The notes under the pieces were generated by a model. The model saw nothing but the letters and a program-made list of their open reading frames with translations. It was not told where the DNA came from and made no database searches. Of a stretch of 64,000 nucleotides of DNA, positions 26,420-34,678 are shown in pieces. This DNA comes from Endozoicomonas sp965232255. Its GTDB lineage: Bacteria > Pseudomonadota > Gammaproteobacteria > Pseudomonadales > Endozoicomonadaceae. The stretch lies in assembly GCA_965232255.1 (NCBI GenBank), contig OZ246962.1:2790001-2854000 (forward strand), read 5' to 3'. The translations under genes were made by a program, and so were the position numbers. Positions within the stretch are counted from its first letter, which is position 1. The number at the start of each line of letters is the position of its first letter.

Positions 26420-27385
26420 ATGATTAACCGGTCACTAGCTCGCAACAAGTCGTCGGCGTCTGCGAATAACGCCAATGGAAACAATGTGTCTGAGATCATT
26501 TCTAACAACGTCTGTGAAGAAAAAAATCGTCTGCTGAAACTGGCTACCTACGCTTCGGTGGCCACTGCCAGTGTGCTGATTGTGGCCAAGCTGATTGTCT
26601 GGTTTATGACGGGATCCATGAGCTTGCTGGCTACGTTGCTCGATTCCACCATGGATATTCTCGCCTCGCTGATCACGCTGTTTGCCGTGCGAATTGCCAT
26701 TGCTCCGGCTGATGACAACCATCATTTTGGTCACGGCAAGGCGGAACAACTGGCCGTTTTGGCCCAATCGGCATTTATTGGTGGTTCTGCCGTTGTCCTG
26801 ATTCTGAACACGCTGGACCGGATCACCGGCGATGATGTGATTGTTGAAAACGAAAGCGTCGGTATTGCCGTGATGATCTTCTCACTGATTGCGACGGCGG
26901 CACTGTTGGCGGTGCAGCGTTACGTGATCAAAAAGACCGATTCTCCGGCTATTAAATCAGATTCGTTGCATTATCAGATTGACCTGCTGACCAATCTTGC
27001 CGTGCTGGTAGCTCTGATTGGTTCCAGTTTTGGCTACGTGCAGATGGATAATATTCTGGCGCTGTTGATTGGGGCTTATATGTTGTTCAGTGTGCGCACT
27101 CTGGCCTGGGAAGCCATTCAGCAATTGATGGATCGCGCTTTGCCTGAAGAAGATTTGCAGGAGATTGAGCGACGGGCGCTTTCTGTCGACGGAGTGCTGG
27201 GCATTCATAACATCCGAACCCGGGTGTCAGGTTCAATTCCTTTTATTGAGATGCATCTGGATCTTCAGGCTGACATCACCCTGGACCGTGCTCACGAGCT
27301 AGGTGCCAAGGCCAAACGGCAGGTACTGGAATACCTGCCTGATGCCGACGTTATGTTCCACCTTGATCCTATAGAGTCACACTGA
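26420..27385 (+). CDS. fieF: Cation diffusion facilitator FieF (YiiP)-like metal/H+ antiporter
   Basis: A 321-residue inner-membrane exporter of Zn2+, Fe2+ or Cd2+. Metal site A is visible in LLATLLDSTMDILASL (two Asp, TM2), and the TM5 counterpart is in IKSDSLHYQIDLLTN. The interfacial motif HHFGHGKAEQLAVLAQ is intact, and six membrane segments span residues 38-235. The C-terminal ferredoxin-like cytoplasmic domain contains VDGVLGIHNIRTR and EMHLDL. Compared with E. coli FieF there is a polar Asn-rich N-terminal extension of about 30 residues, which may be partly a start-site artefact. Confidence 0.93.
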   Translation: MINRSLARNKSSASANNANGNNVSEIISNNVCEEKNRLLKLATYASVATASVLIVAKLIVWFMTGSMSLLATLLDSTMDILASLITLFAVRIAIAPADDNHHFGHGKAEQLAVLAQSAFIGGSAVVLILNTLDRITGDDVIVENESVGIAVMIFSLIATAALLAVQRYVIKKTDSPAIKSDSLHYQIDLLTNLAVLVALIGSSFGYVQMDNILALLIGAYMLFSVRTLAWEAIQQLMDRALPEEDLQEIERRALSVDGVLGIHNIRTRVSGSIPFIEMHLDLQADITLDRAHELGAKAKRQVLEYLPDADVMFHLDPIESH

Positions 27386-27407
27386 CTCAAAAATACCGTA
27401 CCTGTCA

Positions 27408-28016
27408 TCAAACAAGCCTTAATGGGCCATTGATATGGTGCAGATTTGCCTGTGGATCGTACATGGACCTGGCGCCACCATTCTCGGCATAGCTGCCGTC
27501 TCGAAACGCCAGGCCCGGCTCAGATGGGTGTTTACATAGATAGCAGGCAGCGAGTTTCAGGTGTGTTTCATCAGCCGGGGAGAGGGCAGTGATTTCCAAT
27601 GCCCGAGATACAAAAGCGTCACAGTATTCAGGCTGGACGCTGACATGGAAGTGCGGATCCCAGGAGTTCTCTCTTTTGTGCAAAATGTCCCGGTGTCTAA
27701 CGTCGTACCCTCGAATGAACGCGCATTTGCCACAGTCGGTAATGTGTGACCATTCCTGAGGATATGCAGCGTCAGCATAAAAACTCAGGACAATATCACC
27801 AATCAAAGGTAGTGCGGTGACATTTATGCAATTCGTCGTGTATTTGCCACCATCTTTCGGAAAATAGGAGAAATTCAGTCTATGTCGTACAACGCAGCGA
27901 AATGAGAAGTTAGCTACTTCCTCCGTTCGGGATTCCAGAGCGGCGTTTGTTGCCCTTGCTGCATTTTCGAGTGCCGGAAAACTCAAAACATCCTTACCAC
28001 CTGTCGCAATATTCAC
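27408..28016 (-). CDS. Hypothetical protein translationally coupled to the RND pump
   Basis: A 202-residue cytoplasmic-looking protein of unknown family. It has several Cys and His residues (DCGKCAFIRGYDVRHRDIL near residue 100, AACYLCKHP near residue 165) that could bind metal, but no recognised domain. Its GTG start overlaps the TGA of the RND permease gene (GTGA), so it is read from the same message. This links it to the efflux system by context only. Confidence 0.55.
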   Translation of the reverse strand: MNIATGGKDVLSFPALENAARATNAALESRTEEVANFSFRCVVRHRLNFSYFPKDGGKYTTNCINVTALPLIGDIVLSFYADAAYPQEWSHITDCGKCAFIRGYDVRHRDILHKRENSWDPHFHVSVQPEYCDAFVSRALEITALSPADETHLKLAACYLCKHPSEPGLAFRDGSYAENGGARSMYDPQANLHHINGPLRLV

Positions 28017-31000
28017 ACCACACCACCAGCGTTCTTTTTATCCTGACGTATTCCAGAAAGTGTCAACAGGCAAGGCGTTAAAATCAGGGTCAGTACCGTG
28101 GCAAAAGCCAAGCCACCAGCGATAGCGGTGGAGAGCTGGTTCCACCATTGGGCAGTAGGGCCGCCGATTTCCAGGCGATGGTTAAACAGATCGATATTGG
28201 TAGATAGCACCATGGGCATTAATCCCAGGATAGTGGTGATGGTGGTCAGCATCACCGGGCGCAGACGCTGGGCACCGGTGCGTAAAATGGCTTCTTCGGT
28301 CGCCATACCTGCAGCACGCAATACATTATAGGTATCAATCAAAACAATATTATTATTGACCACAATGCCCGCCAGGGAGATCACGCCAATGCCACACATC
28401 ACGATCCCAAAAGGCTTGCCTGCCAGCAACAGACCGAGCAAAACACCGCCGGTGGACAGCACCACGGCTGACATAATCAGCAACGCCTGATAGAAACTGT
28501 TGAACTGTGTCACCAGAATCAACGCCATGACAAACAAAGCGACAGCAAACGCCTTGAGCAGGAAACTCCCGCTCTCTTGCTGGTCTTCATTCTGGCCCTT
28601 GATGTTGAAGTGCACCTGTTCCGGTACTACCAGCGCATCCAGGCGACTTTTTAGTTCCGACAGCAAATCATTTAACAGGACGCCCTCGACCACATCGGCG
28701 GACACCGTGATGGTCCGCTTGCCATCACGACGCTTGATGTTGTCCACTCTGAGGGCAATTTCCCGAGTAGTGAAATTACTAATGGGCACCAGTCCATTGG
28801 GCGTCATCAGACGTAACTGATCAATGCTGTCCAGGTGACGATCCGATTTCGGGAAGCGGATGCGAATATCCACTTCATCACTACTATCATCCGGGCGGTA
28901 ACTGCCCACCGTCAGGCCAGAAGTAACCAGCCGAACCAGTCCACCAGCACTACTGACATCGGCTCCGTAACGGGCGGCACCCGCGCGGTCTACATCGATA
29001 CGCCACTCGTAACCGGGTGTTGGACCGTCGTCTTCCAGGTTGGTAAAGCCGCCCATATCCAGCAGCAATTTCCTGACCATACTGACACTGTCATGCAGTA
29101 CTGCAAGGTCATCAGCACTGATCACCAGTTTCAGCGGTTTACCTTGGGGTGGGCCGTCTTTTTTGCGTTCCACGGTGATGTCTAGTCCGGCAAAATGGGA
29201 TAATTTCTCGTTCAGTTCTGCCACTACCAACGCGGCTTTTTGTCGATACTCCCAGTCCACCATGTTCAGTCGCAGAGTGCCCACTTCCTGGTTATCACCC
29301 GTGCGGGCGTAGAGCGTTTTCAGTTCCGGTTGTTGCAACACGATGGCTTCTACCTGTTGCAGAATATCGTCTTTCTCATCAATGGAAAGGTTACTGGAGT
29401 TCACCCGCACTTTGATGACAATGCTGTTGGTGTCCACATCCGGAAAAAATTCAATGCCATTGCCCAGGTTGCCAAAGGCGATGTAAATCGCCACCACCAC
29501 ACCCATGCCCGACAACAATATTGTGACTGGATGTTTGATCGCCCAGCCCAGCAGGCGGATATAAGCGCCAGCGCAGCCCGGTACTTTGCCTAAGTCGCCA
29601 CTTTCCGCTGCAATCAGCGTCTGTTTTTCTTGCTCGCTCAAGGCTCTTGGGCGACCAAAGACCGAACCAATGGTAGGGATGAAAATCAGTGCCATTAACA
29701 ATGATGCCGACAGGGTGGCGATTAGCGTCAGGGGCAGGTAAGTCATCATCTCGCCCATAATGCCTGGCCAGAACATCAACGGGAAAAAGGCCGCCAGTGT
29801 GGTGGCTGTGGAGGCAATAATCGGCCACGCCATACGCACTGACGCTTGCTGGTAGGCCTGTCGGCGCGCAACACCTTCACTCATTTTGCGATCAGCGTAT
29901 TCGGTGACAACAATGGCGCCATCCACCAACATACCGACGGCGATCATCAGGGAAACCAGCACAATCATATTGATGGTCAGTCCCATCAGGGCAATGATCA
30001 GAATGCCGGTCAGAAACGAGCCGGGAATGGCGATGGCTGCCAACACGGCACTGCGCAGTCCCAGTGCGCCGACAATTACTGTCACCACCAGAATAATGGC
30101 GACCAGCACGCTGTTTTGCAGATCATTGACCATGTCCATCACTTCCACAGACTGATCGCCGACGTAATCGACATTCAAGGTTTTCGGAGCGAGCTTTTGT
30201 GCTTGGCCAATGATCGCCCGGGTAAGCGCCACCGTGGCAATAATGTTCTCTCCCGGACGCTTTTTGATTTCCAGGGCGATACTGCTCTGGCCATTCATAC
30301 GAGCATAACCACCATCTTCTTTAAAGGTGCTGCGCACGCTGGCAATATCGGCAAAGGTGATGACCCGGTCGCCATCCGATTTGACCGGTTGCGACAAAAT
30401 ATCTGCCGACGTTTTGTAGACGGCGGGAACCTTGACGGCAAAACGTCCCTTGCCATTGTCCAGATTGCCTGCAGCCACCAGTCGATTGTTTTGCGACACG
30501 AGATTAATAACGTCCGCTGGCACCAACCCGTAACTTTCCAGTTTGAGCGGGTCGATAATGACATCAACCACTTCCTCCCGGTCGCCGGCGATATCAACTT
30601 CCAGAATCTGTTTTCTTGATTCCAGTTCATCTTTGAGTGCCCGAGCCATTTGCACCAAAGCTCGTTGCGGCAATTCTCCGGAGAGTACCGCCGTCACTAC
30701 CGGCGCCATGCTGGCAAAGGAGATCTGGTTGATTACCGGTTCATCGGTGTCCTGAGGCAGTTTGCTTTTGGCCAGGTTGACTTTATCCCGAACGTCGGCC
30801 ATCACTTCGTCAGTATCCAGTCCGGCGATAAACTCCAGCGTGACGGTGGCACTGGACTGAGCTGCTGTGGCTCGCAACTCTTTGACACCTTCAATAGCCC
30901 GCAGTTCATTTTCCAGCGGAAGTACCAACAGCCGTTCCGCATCTTCCGGAGATATACCTTCGTGGAAGACGGAAATACGAATAACGGGAATAGTGATGTC

Positions 31001-31117
31001 CGGGCTCGACTCCCTGGGAATGGTCAAATAGCTGCCCAGCCCGGTGAGTAGAATCAATGCCAGGATCATCAGTATCGTGCGCGTACGTTTGAGTGCTGCG
31101 AAGATCAGGGTGTGCAT
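28013..31117 (-). CDS. RND efflux transporter permease
   Basis: A 1034-residue proton-driven inner-membrane pump of the AcrB/MexB superfamily. It has the two-fold layout of 12 membrane segments with two large periplasmic domains (ITIPVIRISVFHEGISPEDAE at the start). In TM4 the usual Asp-Asp pair reads LVDGAIVVTEYADRKM, so the second Asp is Gly, as in other subfamilies outside AcrB proper. The start is placed at the ATG at 31115-31117, four bases after the stop of the membrane-fusion gene and behind a GGAGAG site; an upstream extension of 43 codons lacks family similarity. No TolC-type outer-membrane gene is next to it. Confidence 0.93.
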   Translation of the reverse strand: MHTLIFAALKRTRTILMILALILLTGLGSYLTIPRESSPDITIPVIRISVFHEGISPEDAERLLVLPLENELRAIEGVKELRATAAQSSATVTLEFIAGLDTDEVMADVRDKVNLAKSKLPQDTDEPVINQISFASMAPVVTAVLSGELPQRALVQMARALKDELESRKQILEVDIAGDREEVVDVIIDPLKLESYGLVPADVINLVSQNNRLVAAGNLDNGKGRFAVKVPAVYKTSADILSQPVKSDGDRVITFADIASVRSTFKEDGGYARMNGQSSIALEIKKRPGENIIATVALTRAIIGQAQKLAPKTLNVDYVGDQSVEVMDMVNDLQNSVLVAIILVVTVIVGALGLRSAVLAAIAIPGSFLTGILIIALMGLTINMIVLVSLMIAVGMLVDGAIVVTEYADRKMSEGVARRQAYQQASVRMAWPIIASTATTLAAFFPLMFWPGIMGEMMTYLPLTLIATLSASLLMALIFIPTIGSVFGRPRALSEQEKQTLIAAESGDLGKVPGCAGAYIRLLGWAIKHPVTILLSGMGVVVAIYIAFGNLGNGIEFFPDVDTNSIVIKVRVNSSNLSIDEKDDILQQVEAIVLQQPELKTLYARTGDNQEVGTLRLNMVDWEYRQKAALVVAELNEKLSHFAGLDITVERKKDGPPQGKPLKLVISADDLAVLHDSVSMVRKLLLDMGGFTNLEDDGPTPGYEWRIDVDRAGAARYGADVSSAGGLVRLVTSGLTVGSYRPDDSSDEVDIRIRFPKSDRHLDSIDQLRLMTPNGLVPISNFTTREIALRVDNIKRRDGKRTITVSADVVEGVLLNDLLSELKSRLDALVVPEQVHFNIKGQNEDQQESGSFLLKAFAVALFVMALILVTQFNSFYQALLIMSAVVLSTGGVLLGLLLAGKPFGIVMCGIGVISLAGIVVNNNIVLIDTYNVLRAAGMATEEAILRTGAQRLRPVMLTTITTILGLMPMVLSTNIDLFNHRLEIGGPTAQWWNQLSTAIAGGLAFATVLTLILTPCLLTLSGIRQDKKNAGGVV

Positions 31118-31121
31118 GGCT

Positions 31122-32237
31122 TTACTCTCCAGACGCCGCAGGAGGAGGGGAGAACACCTCAACCTGATCGCCGGTCCGGACAAACCCCTGGCCACGCGTA
31201 ATAATTCTGGCTTGGTCAGGAATACCGGTGATCCATAAACGATCACTCTCTGACTTCACTACATCAACACCGGTAAACTGCACCAGATTATCAGGGGAAA
31301 CCCATTTAATCCCTGGCTCACCGGCGTCGCTCAGCGCCAGCCACGCGGGGCTTATGGGGAGTGCCGACACTTGTTCAATCAGCAAATCGGCCTCCACACT
31401 GAGTCCGGCGGAAATAACCATCCCCGGGTTGGCAATGGTCAGCTCAACGATAAAGGTGCGGGTGGCAGAGTTGGCTTGCCGATCGATAAACCGAATGGTT
31501 GCCGCGCTGGTTTCGCCTGAGACAAAGCGCACGACGGCAGATTGGCCGGGCGCAAAATGGCTAATGTGCGTTTGGGGAACATCGACACGGATGACCAGCG
31601 GATCAAGGTCAAGAATCTCAGCCACTGGCTTGCCTTTATCAATAAAGTCGCCAACTTCCACCATGCGCTGATTAAAAATGCCAGCAATGGGGGCATTGAT
31701 ACGGGTATTATCCCACTGGGTTTGCAACTGCTCCCGCTGGGCGATGGCCTCAGCAAGAGACGCCTCAAGCTGGGTAATCTGATTTTCAGCAATGTGATTA
31801 TGCGCTTGCAATGATAAAGCCGACTGGTAATCCTGCTCAGCCTGTCGGATTCTGGCTTTGGCCGATGTCAGTTGCGCCTTCAGACTCCCTTCGCGCAGAC
31901 GGATAATTTCCTGACCTTCGCTCACCAGCTGGCCACGGGCTGCTTTAACATTGACAACCCGGGCTGCCAGCTCGGCACTGACGGTTACCGTGCGATCAGT
32001 CTGCGTAGTGCCATAGAGAGTCAGTGTGCGATTGATGGGTACTTGCTCAAACCTCGTGGCGTGCACGAAAGGCACAGATTGTTTTTTCTGTTTTTCCCGG
32101 ACGGGAAGGGCGCTTGAGTCTGGATGATTAATATTAACGACATCTGCCGTAACAAGATAAAGAGCGATGCCAGCAGCAATAATACCGGCAATCAACCATG
32201 CGCCATTGATATTGGCCAATTTTTGCTTTTTGGTCAT
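31122..32237 (-). CDS. RND efflux periplasmic adaptor (membrane fusion protein)
   Basis: A 371-residue HlyD-family adaptor that bridges the RND pump and an outer-membrane channel. One N-terminal membrane segment (AWLIAGIIAAGIALYLVTAD) anchors it. A lipoyl half-motif (VKAARGQLVSEGQEIIRL) is followed by an alpha-helical hairpin (residues about 115-170) and a second half-motif (INAPIAGIFNQRMVEVGDFI), then a beta-barrel domain. It is the first gene of the pair, four bases before the permease gene. Confidence 0.92.
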   Translation of the reverse strand: MTKKQKLANINGAWLIAGIIAAGIALYLVTADVVNINHPDSSALPVREKQKKQSVPFVHATRFEQVPINRTLTLYGTTQTDRTVTVSAELAARVVNVKAARGQLVSEGQEIIRLREGSLKAQLTSAKARIRQAEQDYQSALSLQAHNHIAENQITQLEASLAEAIAQREQLQTQWDNTRINAPIAGIFNQRMVEVGDFIDKGKPVAEILDLDPLVIRVDVPQTHISHFAPGQSAVVRFVSGETSAATIRFIDRQANSATRTFIVELTIANPGMVISAGLSVEADLLIEQVSALPISPAWLALSDAGEPGIKWVSPDNLVQFTGVDVVKSESDRLWITGIPDQARIITRGQGFVRTGDQVEVFSPPPAASGE

Positions 32238-32301
32238 TGTTCAGATTCTTTTTGCTTGATTCTCGCAATATCTTGTCTGAAATGCGACCGGTTTCTTTTA
32301 G

Positions 32302-33468
32302 CTACAGCGGACGTTTATTGTGTGCATGCGTCACTGGTTGAATCACCTGCGACAGAGGATATTCATAATAATGGTGCGGCACATGATGATAGGCAAAACT
32401 GGCTACTGCCAATACCGTTTCAATTCCATGTGGTAAAGAACGCTCAGTGGCCAGCTCGAAAAATGTATGTCCCAAATGCATAACACCAAAAATATTAGCC
32501 CACATGCTGTGGTGGTGATCCAGGTAATGTTTTTGGGCGCCACTGATGAATTCGCTAACGCCGTGCCCATGGTCAATAATCTCGGCAAGGTGGAATCCTG
32601 CGCCAAGTAGGCTGGTGAGTTTATATAACGCTGCCGGGCCAATTCCCACTGAACTGGCAAATCGCTCCAGTGTCGTAAAATGAGTGTGAGCATGGGTATC
32701 ATTATCGATGCCCAATAGGGTTCCGGAGTGCTGGATAAAATCCATGCCGTGCAGCACAAGGCCAGCTAAATCACCATAATCAATAACCGTCTTAAAGGCC
32801 TGTTCCCGGTAGAGCTTCCAGCGATCAAGTACATAGACGGATACCGGCGTATTATCGGTAGCAAAGGTCAGCACCATGGAGTAACTGTCGCCAATATCCA
32901 ATACCAGGAATTCGCCGTTGATGGCCCTGGTCAGATCGGCGATATGGGTATTATCAAGCGTGTGCGGTTCGGGTCTGAACAAGTGGAGCGTTTCTGAGTT
33001 TTTGCTGGTGCCAGTCAGGTAGTCTGATATTTCAGTAACCTGATCCAACTCTTTGCGAGCGTGGTTAATCAGGGCCGGGTGTAAATGGGCAATCAGGGCG
33101 CGAGTTATCAGGTTTTCTCTATGGATTGGTGGCAATTCCTGATAATCGATACTTATTGGCAAACGGGTTTCTTTATCATCTTTTTCTAGGGTTATTGCAC
33201 CGAAATCTGCATAACAATTGTTACTACGGTGAAAGAATCCCTGGGCGTTCATGGCATAAGATGCTGGAGTTTTGTTCTGACCATGGAAAAATGTCAGCGT
33301 TGATTGGCAAACACTATTGTGATCTGTGCAGTCTACTGAGATAGTAGCGGAAACCTTGCTGCCGTTCAGGTAATTGATTGAAATATCGTGTGATGCTGCA
33401 AATAGGCTTCTGGACAGGAAAATAAAAAGAAGAGCAAAAAGAAGCTGGTTTTTTTGCACAGTGTCCAT
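32302..33468 (-). CDS. Secreted histidine-rich hypothetical protein
   Basis: A 388-residue protein with a signal peptide (LLFALLFIFLSRSLFA, cleavage before ASHDI). The N-terminal half is beta-rich with a Cys pair (VDCTDHNSVCQ). The C-terminal third is unusually rich in His (HAHTHF, DHGHG, DHHHS, YHHVPHHYY) with alternating hydrophobic helices, so metal binding or membrane interaction is plausible. No family was recognised. It lies upstream of the efflux pair on the same strand with a 64-bp gap. Confidence 0.55.
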   Translation of the reverse strand: MDTVQKNQLLFALLFIFLSRSLFAASHDISINYLNGSKVSATISVDCTDHNSVCQSTLTFFHGQNKTPASYAMNAQGFFHRSNNCYADFGAITLEKDDKETRLPISIDYQELPPIHRENLITRALIAHLHPALINHARKELDQVTEISDYLTGTSKNSETLHLFRPEPHTLDNTHIADLTRAINGEFLVLDIGDSYSMVLTFATDNTPVSVYVLDRWKLYREQAFKTVIDYGDLAGLVLHGMDFIQHSGTLLGIDNDTHAHTHFTTLERFASSVGIGPAALYKLTSLLGAGFHLAEIIDHGHGVSEFISGAQKHYLDHHHSMWANIFGVMHLGHTFFELATERSLPHGIETVLAVASFAYHHVPHHYYEYPLSQVIQPVTHAHNKRPL

Positions 33469-33673
33469 GGTTATATCCTAATCATTTGTTATTGGTGGGG
33501 CTTAGAATAGACGGTGTGATTGTGACGTAGGTATGGGACAGATTAGCCCAACCTGGGATTAGCTGCATAAAGCTGGGATTAAGTGGGAGAAGTCCAGGCG
33601 TGGCAAGGGTTATGGCGCGTTTTGACAGTGTTCCCTGCTGAGCCTGGTGCACGCATCAACATGAATGAAAACG

Positions 33674-33693
33674 ACGCCTTAGGGCGTTTTTTT
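33674..33693 (+). terminator. Rho-independent terminator
   Basis: Stem ACGCC/GGCGT with a TTAG loop is followed by a run of seven T. No plus-strand gene ends nearby, so it may terminate an unseen small transcript or insulate the prophage edge. Confidence 0.6.
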
Positions 33694-33724
33694 GTGCCTG
33701 GATGCTGGCGAGACATGAAGAGCG

Positions 33725-33772
33725 TTAAACCGCTTTAAAATACGGGTTACAGGAGAGTTAACTGGGATTTAA
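33725..33772. repeat. Helically phased TTAA cluster, site A
   Basis: Five motif centres occur at 33725, 33735, 33747 (TTAC), 33758 and 33769, spaced 10, 12, 11 and 11 bp, with flanks such as GTTAAACCG and TTTAAACCG. The same layout recurs at six places in the prophage (see 38886, 45461, 47423, 50778, 54607, 62812). Confidence 0.6.
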
Positions 33773-33825
33773 ACCGTGTGTTTGGGTTCGTAATAGTGGA
33801 AAGTGCATCATGGTTTGGGATTTCG

Positions 33826-33896
33826 CTTTCTACTTTGGCCGAATGCCAGTAAACATAGGAGATTTTAGGCGATCAAACAAGAAAGTCTTTCTACTT
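33826..33896. repeat. Direct repeat CTTTCTACTT near the prophage left end
   Basis: Two exact copies of CTTTCTACTT occur at 33826-33835 and 33887-33896, 61 bp apart, with related CCTACTTTCC in the palindrome at 33903. Their place between the expected left end and the repressor gene suits transposase end-binding sites, but this is inference. Confidence 0.4.
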
Positions 33897-33902
33897 ACAA
33901 CT

Positions 33903-33926
33903 GGAAAGTAGGCTAGCCTACTTTCC
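33903..33926. terminator. 24-bp perfect palindrome across the repressor stop codon
   Basis: The arms are GGAAAGTAGGCT and its reverse complement with no spacer. It covers the last codons and the TAG of the repressor gene. There is no T-run on either strand, so it could be a hairpin protecting the mRNA end or a protein-binding dyad. Confidence 0.5.
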
Positions 33927-34332
33927 GTAATAAATTCTCAATGATCTCCCTAAGTTCTTCTATCTCTCTTTCTTGTTTATCTGACTTGTCGAGAGTCTTA
34001 ATGCGCTGCAAAATCTCTCTCTGGTTATCGTCAGATAACTTCTCGATGAGTAACGCAGTTTTGATGGTGGTTGATTTCAGTCTTCCATCGGGATCGTCAA
34101 TTCCAGTGGCGAGCCAACCGACATTTTTTCCTCCAGCATTGGCCAAGAGAATTAGTTTTTCCAGTGTTGGGGTGTTTCTCCCTTCAAGATATGATCGTAT
34201 TGTCCCTTCTGAAACCCCGCTTTTGCGTGAAAAACCACGCACACTATCACTACCTATTGCCTCCCTTAAGCGGTCCCGAAAGCCGTCAATCTGACGACTT
34301 AATTCATCGTCATTATCAGATGACATAGACAT
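33913..34332 (-). CDS. Phage repressor, XRE-type HTH (c-repressor role)
   Basis: A 139-residue DNA-binding protein. The helix-turn-helix lies at about residues 30-75 (RGFSRKSGVSEGTIRSYLEG, then PTLEKLILLANA and NVGWLATG), as in many temperate-phage repressors. The rest is a charged helix rich in Glu and Lys, probably for oligomerisation; there is no LexA-type peptidase domain. It is transcribed leftward from the divergent control region, which supports a role in keeping lysogeny by repressing the early promoter. Confidence 0.85.
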   Translation of the reverse strand: MSMSSDNDDELSRQIDGFRDRLREAIGSDSVRGFSRKSGVSEGTIRSYLEGRNTPTLEKLILLANAGGKNVGWLATGIDDPDGRLKSTTIKTALLIEKLSDDNQREILQRIKTLDKSDKQEREIEELREIIENLLRKVG

Positions 34333-34464
34333 TTGCGATCCTCCTCTAAAATAAGCGTAGCAAAAAACGCTTGATTTGCGTAATTTACTACGCTAATTTG
34401 TTCCTATCAGATGTATTCTGATGTACCTAGTTACAAATAGTACCACCTTGATAGAGGTATCTAT
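34333..34464. promoter_or_regulatory. Early control region with operator-like inverted repeats
   Basis: This 132-bp gap separates the repressor and Ner-like genes. It has an inverted repeat AGCGTAG (34354-34360) and CTACGCT (34388-34394), with related TTTGCGTAAT between them. A second dyad ATCAGA-TGTAT-TCTGAT lies at 34406-34422. These are good candidates for repressor and Ner operators over divergent promoters. Confidence 0.6.
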
Positions 34465-34674
34465 ATGGCTTCTTTTGCTTTGAAAAAGCTCCTATATGAA
34501 AAGGATAGGACGATCAGCGATGTTGCTCGGGAGGCTGGTGTTGACCCTCGATCTGCGGGGATTGCAATTTCTCGATGGGAAGGCAAGACAGGAAATCCGC
34601 GTGGCAAAACTCGCAAAATTTTAAGCATCGTTGAGCGAGAAATAGGCACTCCTATTTATAAAGAGGCTCTATGA
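34465..34674 (+). CDS. Small HTH protein in the Ner position
   Basis: A 69-residue basic protein with a helix-turn-helix (RTISDVAREAGVDPRSAGIAISRWEG split over residues 14-40). By size and by location between the repressor and the transposase it matches Ner of phage Mu, which shuts down early and repressor transcription. Sequence similarity to Mu Ner itself cannot be claimed. A ribosome-binding site (AGAGGTA) lies 8-12 bases upstream. Transposase A starts four bases after its stop. Confidence 0.7.
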   Translation: MASFALKKLLYEKDRTISDVAREAGVDPRSAGIAISRWEGKTGNPRGKTRKILSIVEREIGTPIYKEAL

Positions 34675-34678
34675 CATC

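Larger units (their letters stand above)
33469..33912. promoter_or_regulatory. Intergenic boundary region between chromosome and prophage
   Basis: No gene is seen here. It contains a terminator (33674-33693), a five-site TTAA cluster (33725-33772), three copies of CTGGGATT(T)A at 33553, 33573 and 33762, and two copies of CTTTCTACTT at 33826 and 33887. The left end of the prophage must lie in or near this stretch because the repressor gene reads toward it, but I cannot fix the exact TG/CA end or target duplication. Confidence 0.5.

Noticed and set aside
29846..30619. Plus-strand frame of 257 codons opposite the RND permease
   Set aside because: Composition (His, Asn, Gln, Gly-rich) is that of an antisense shadow; the RND gene on the other strand is unmistakable.
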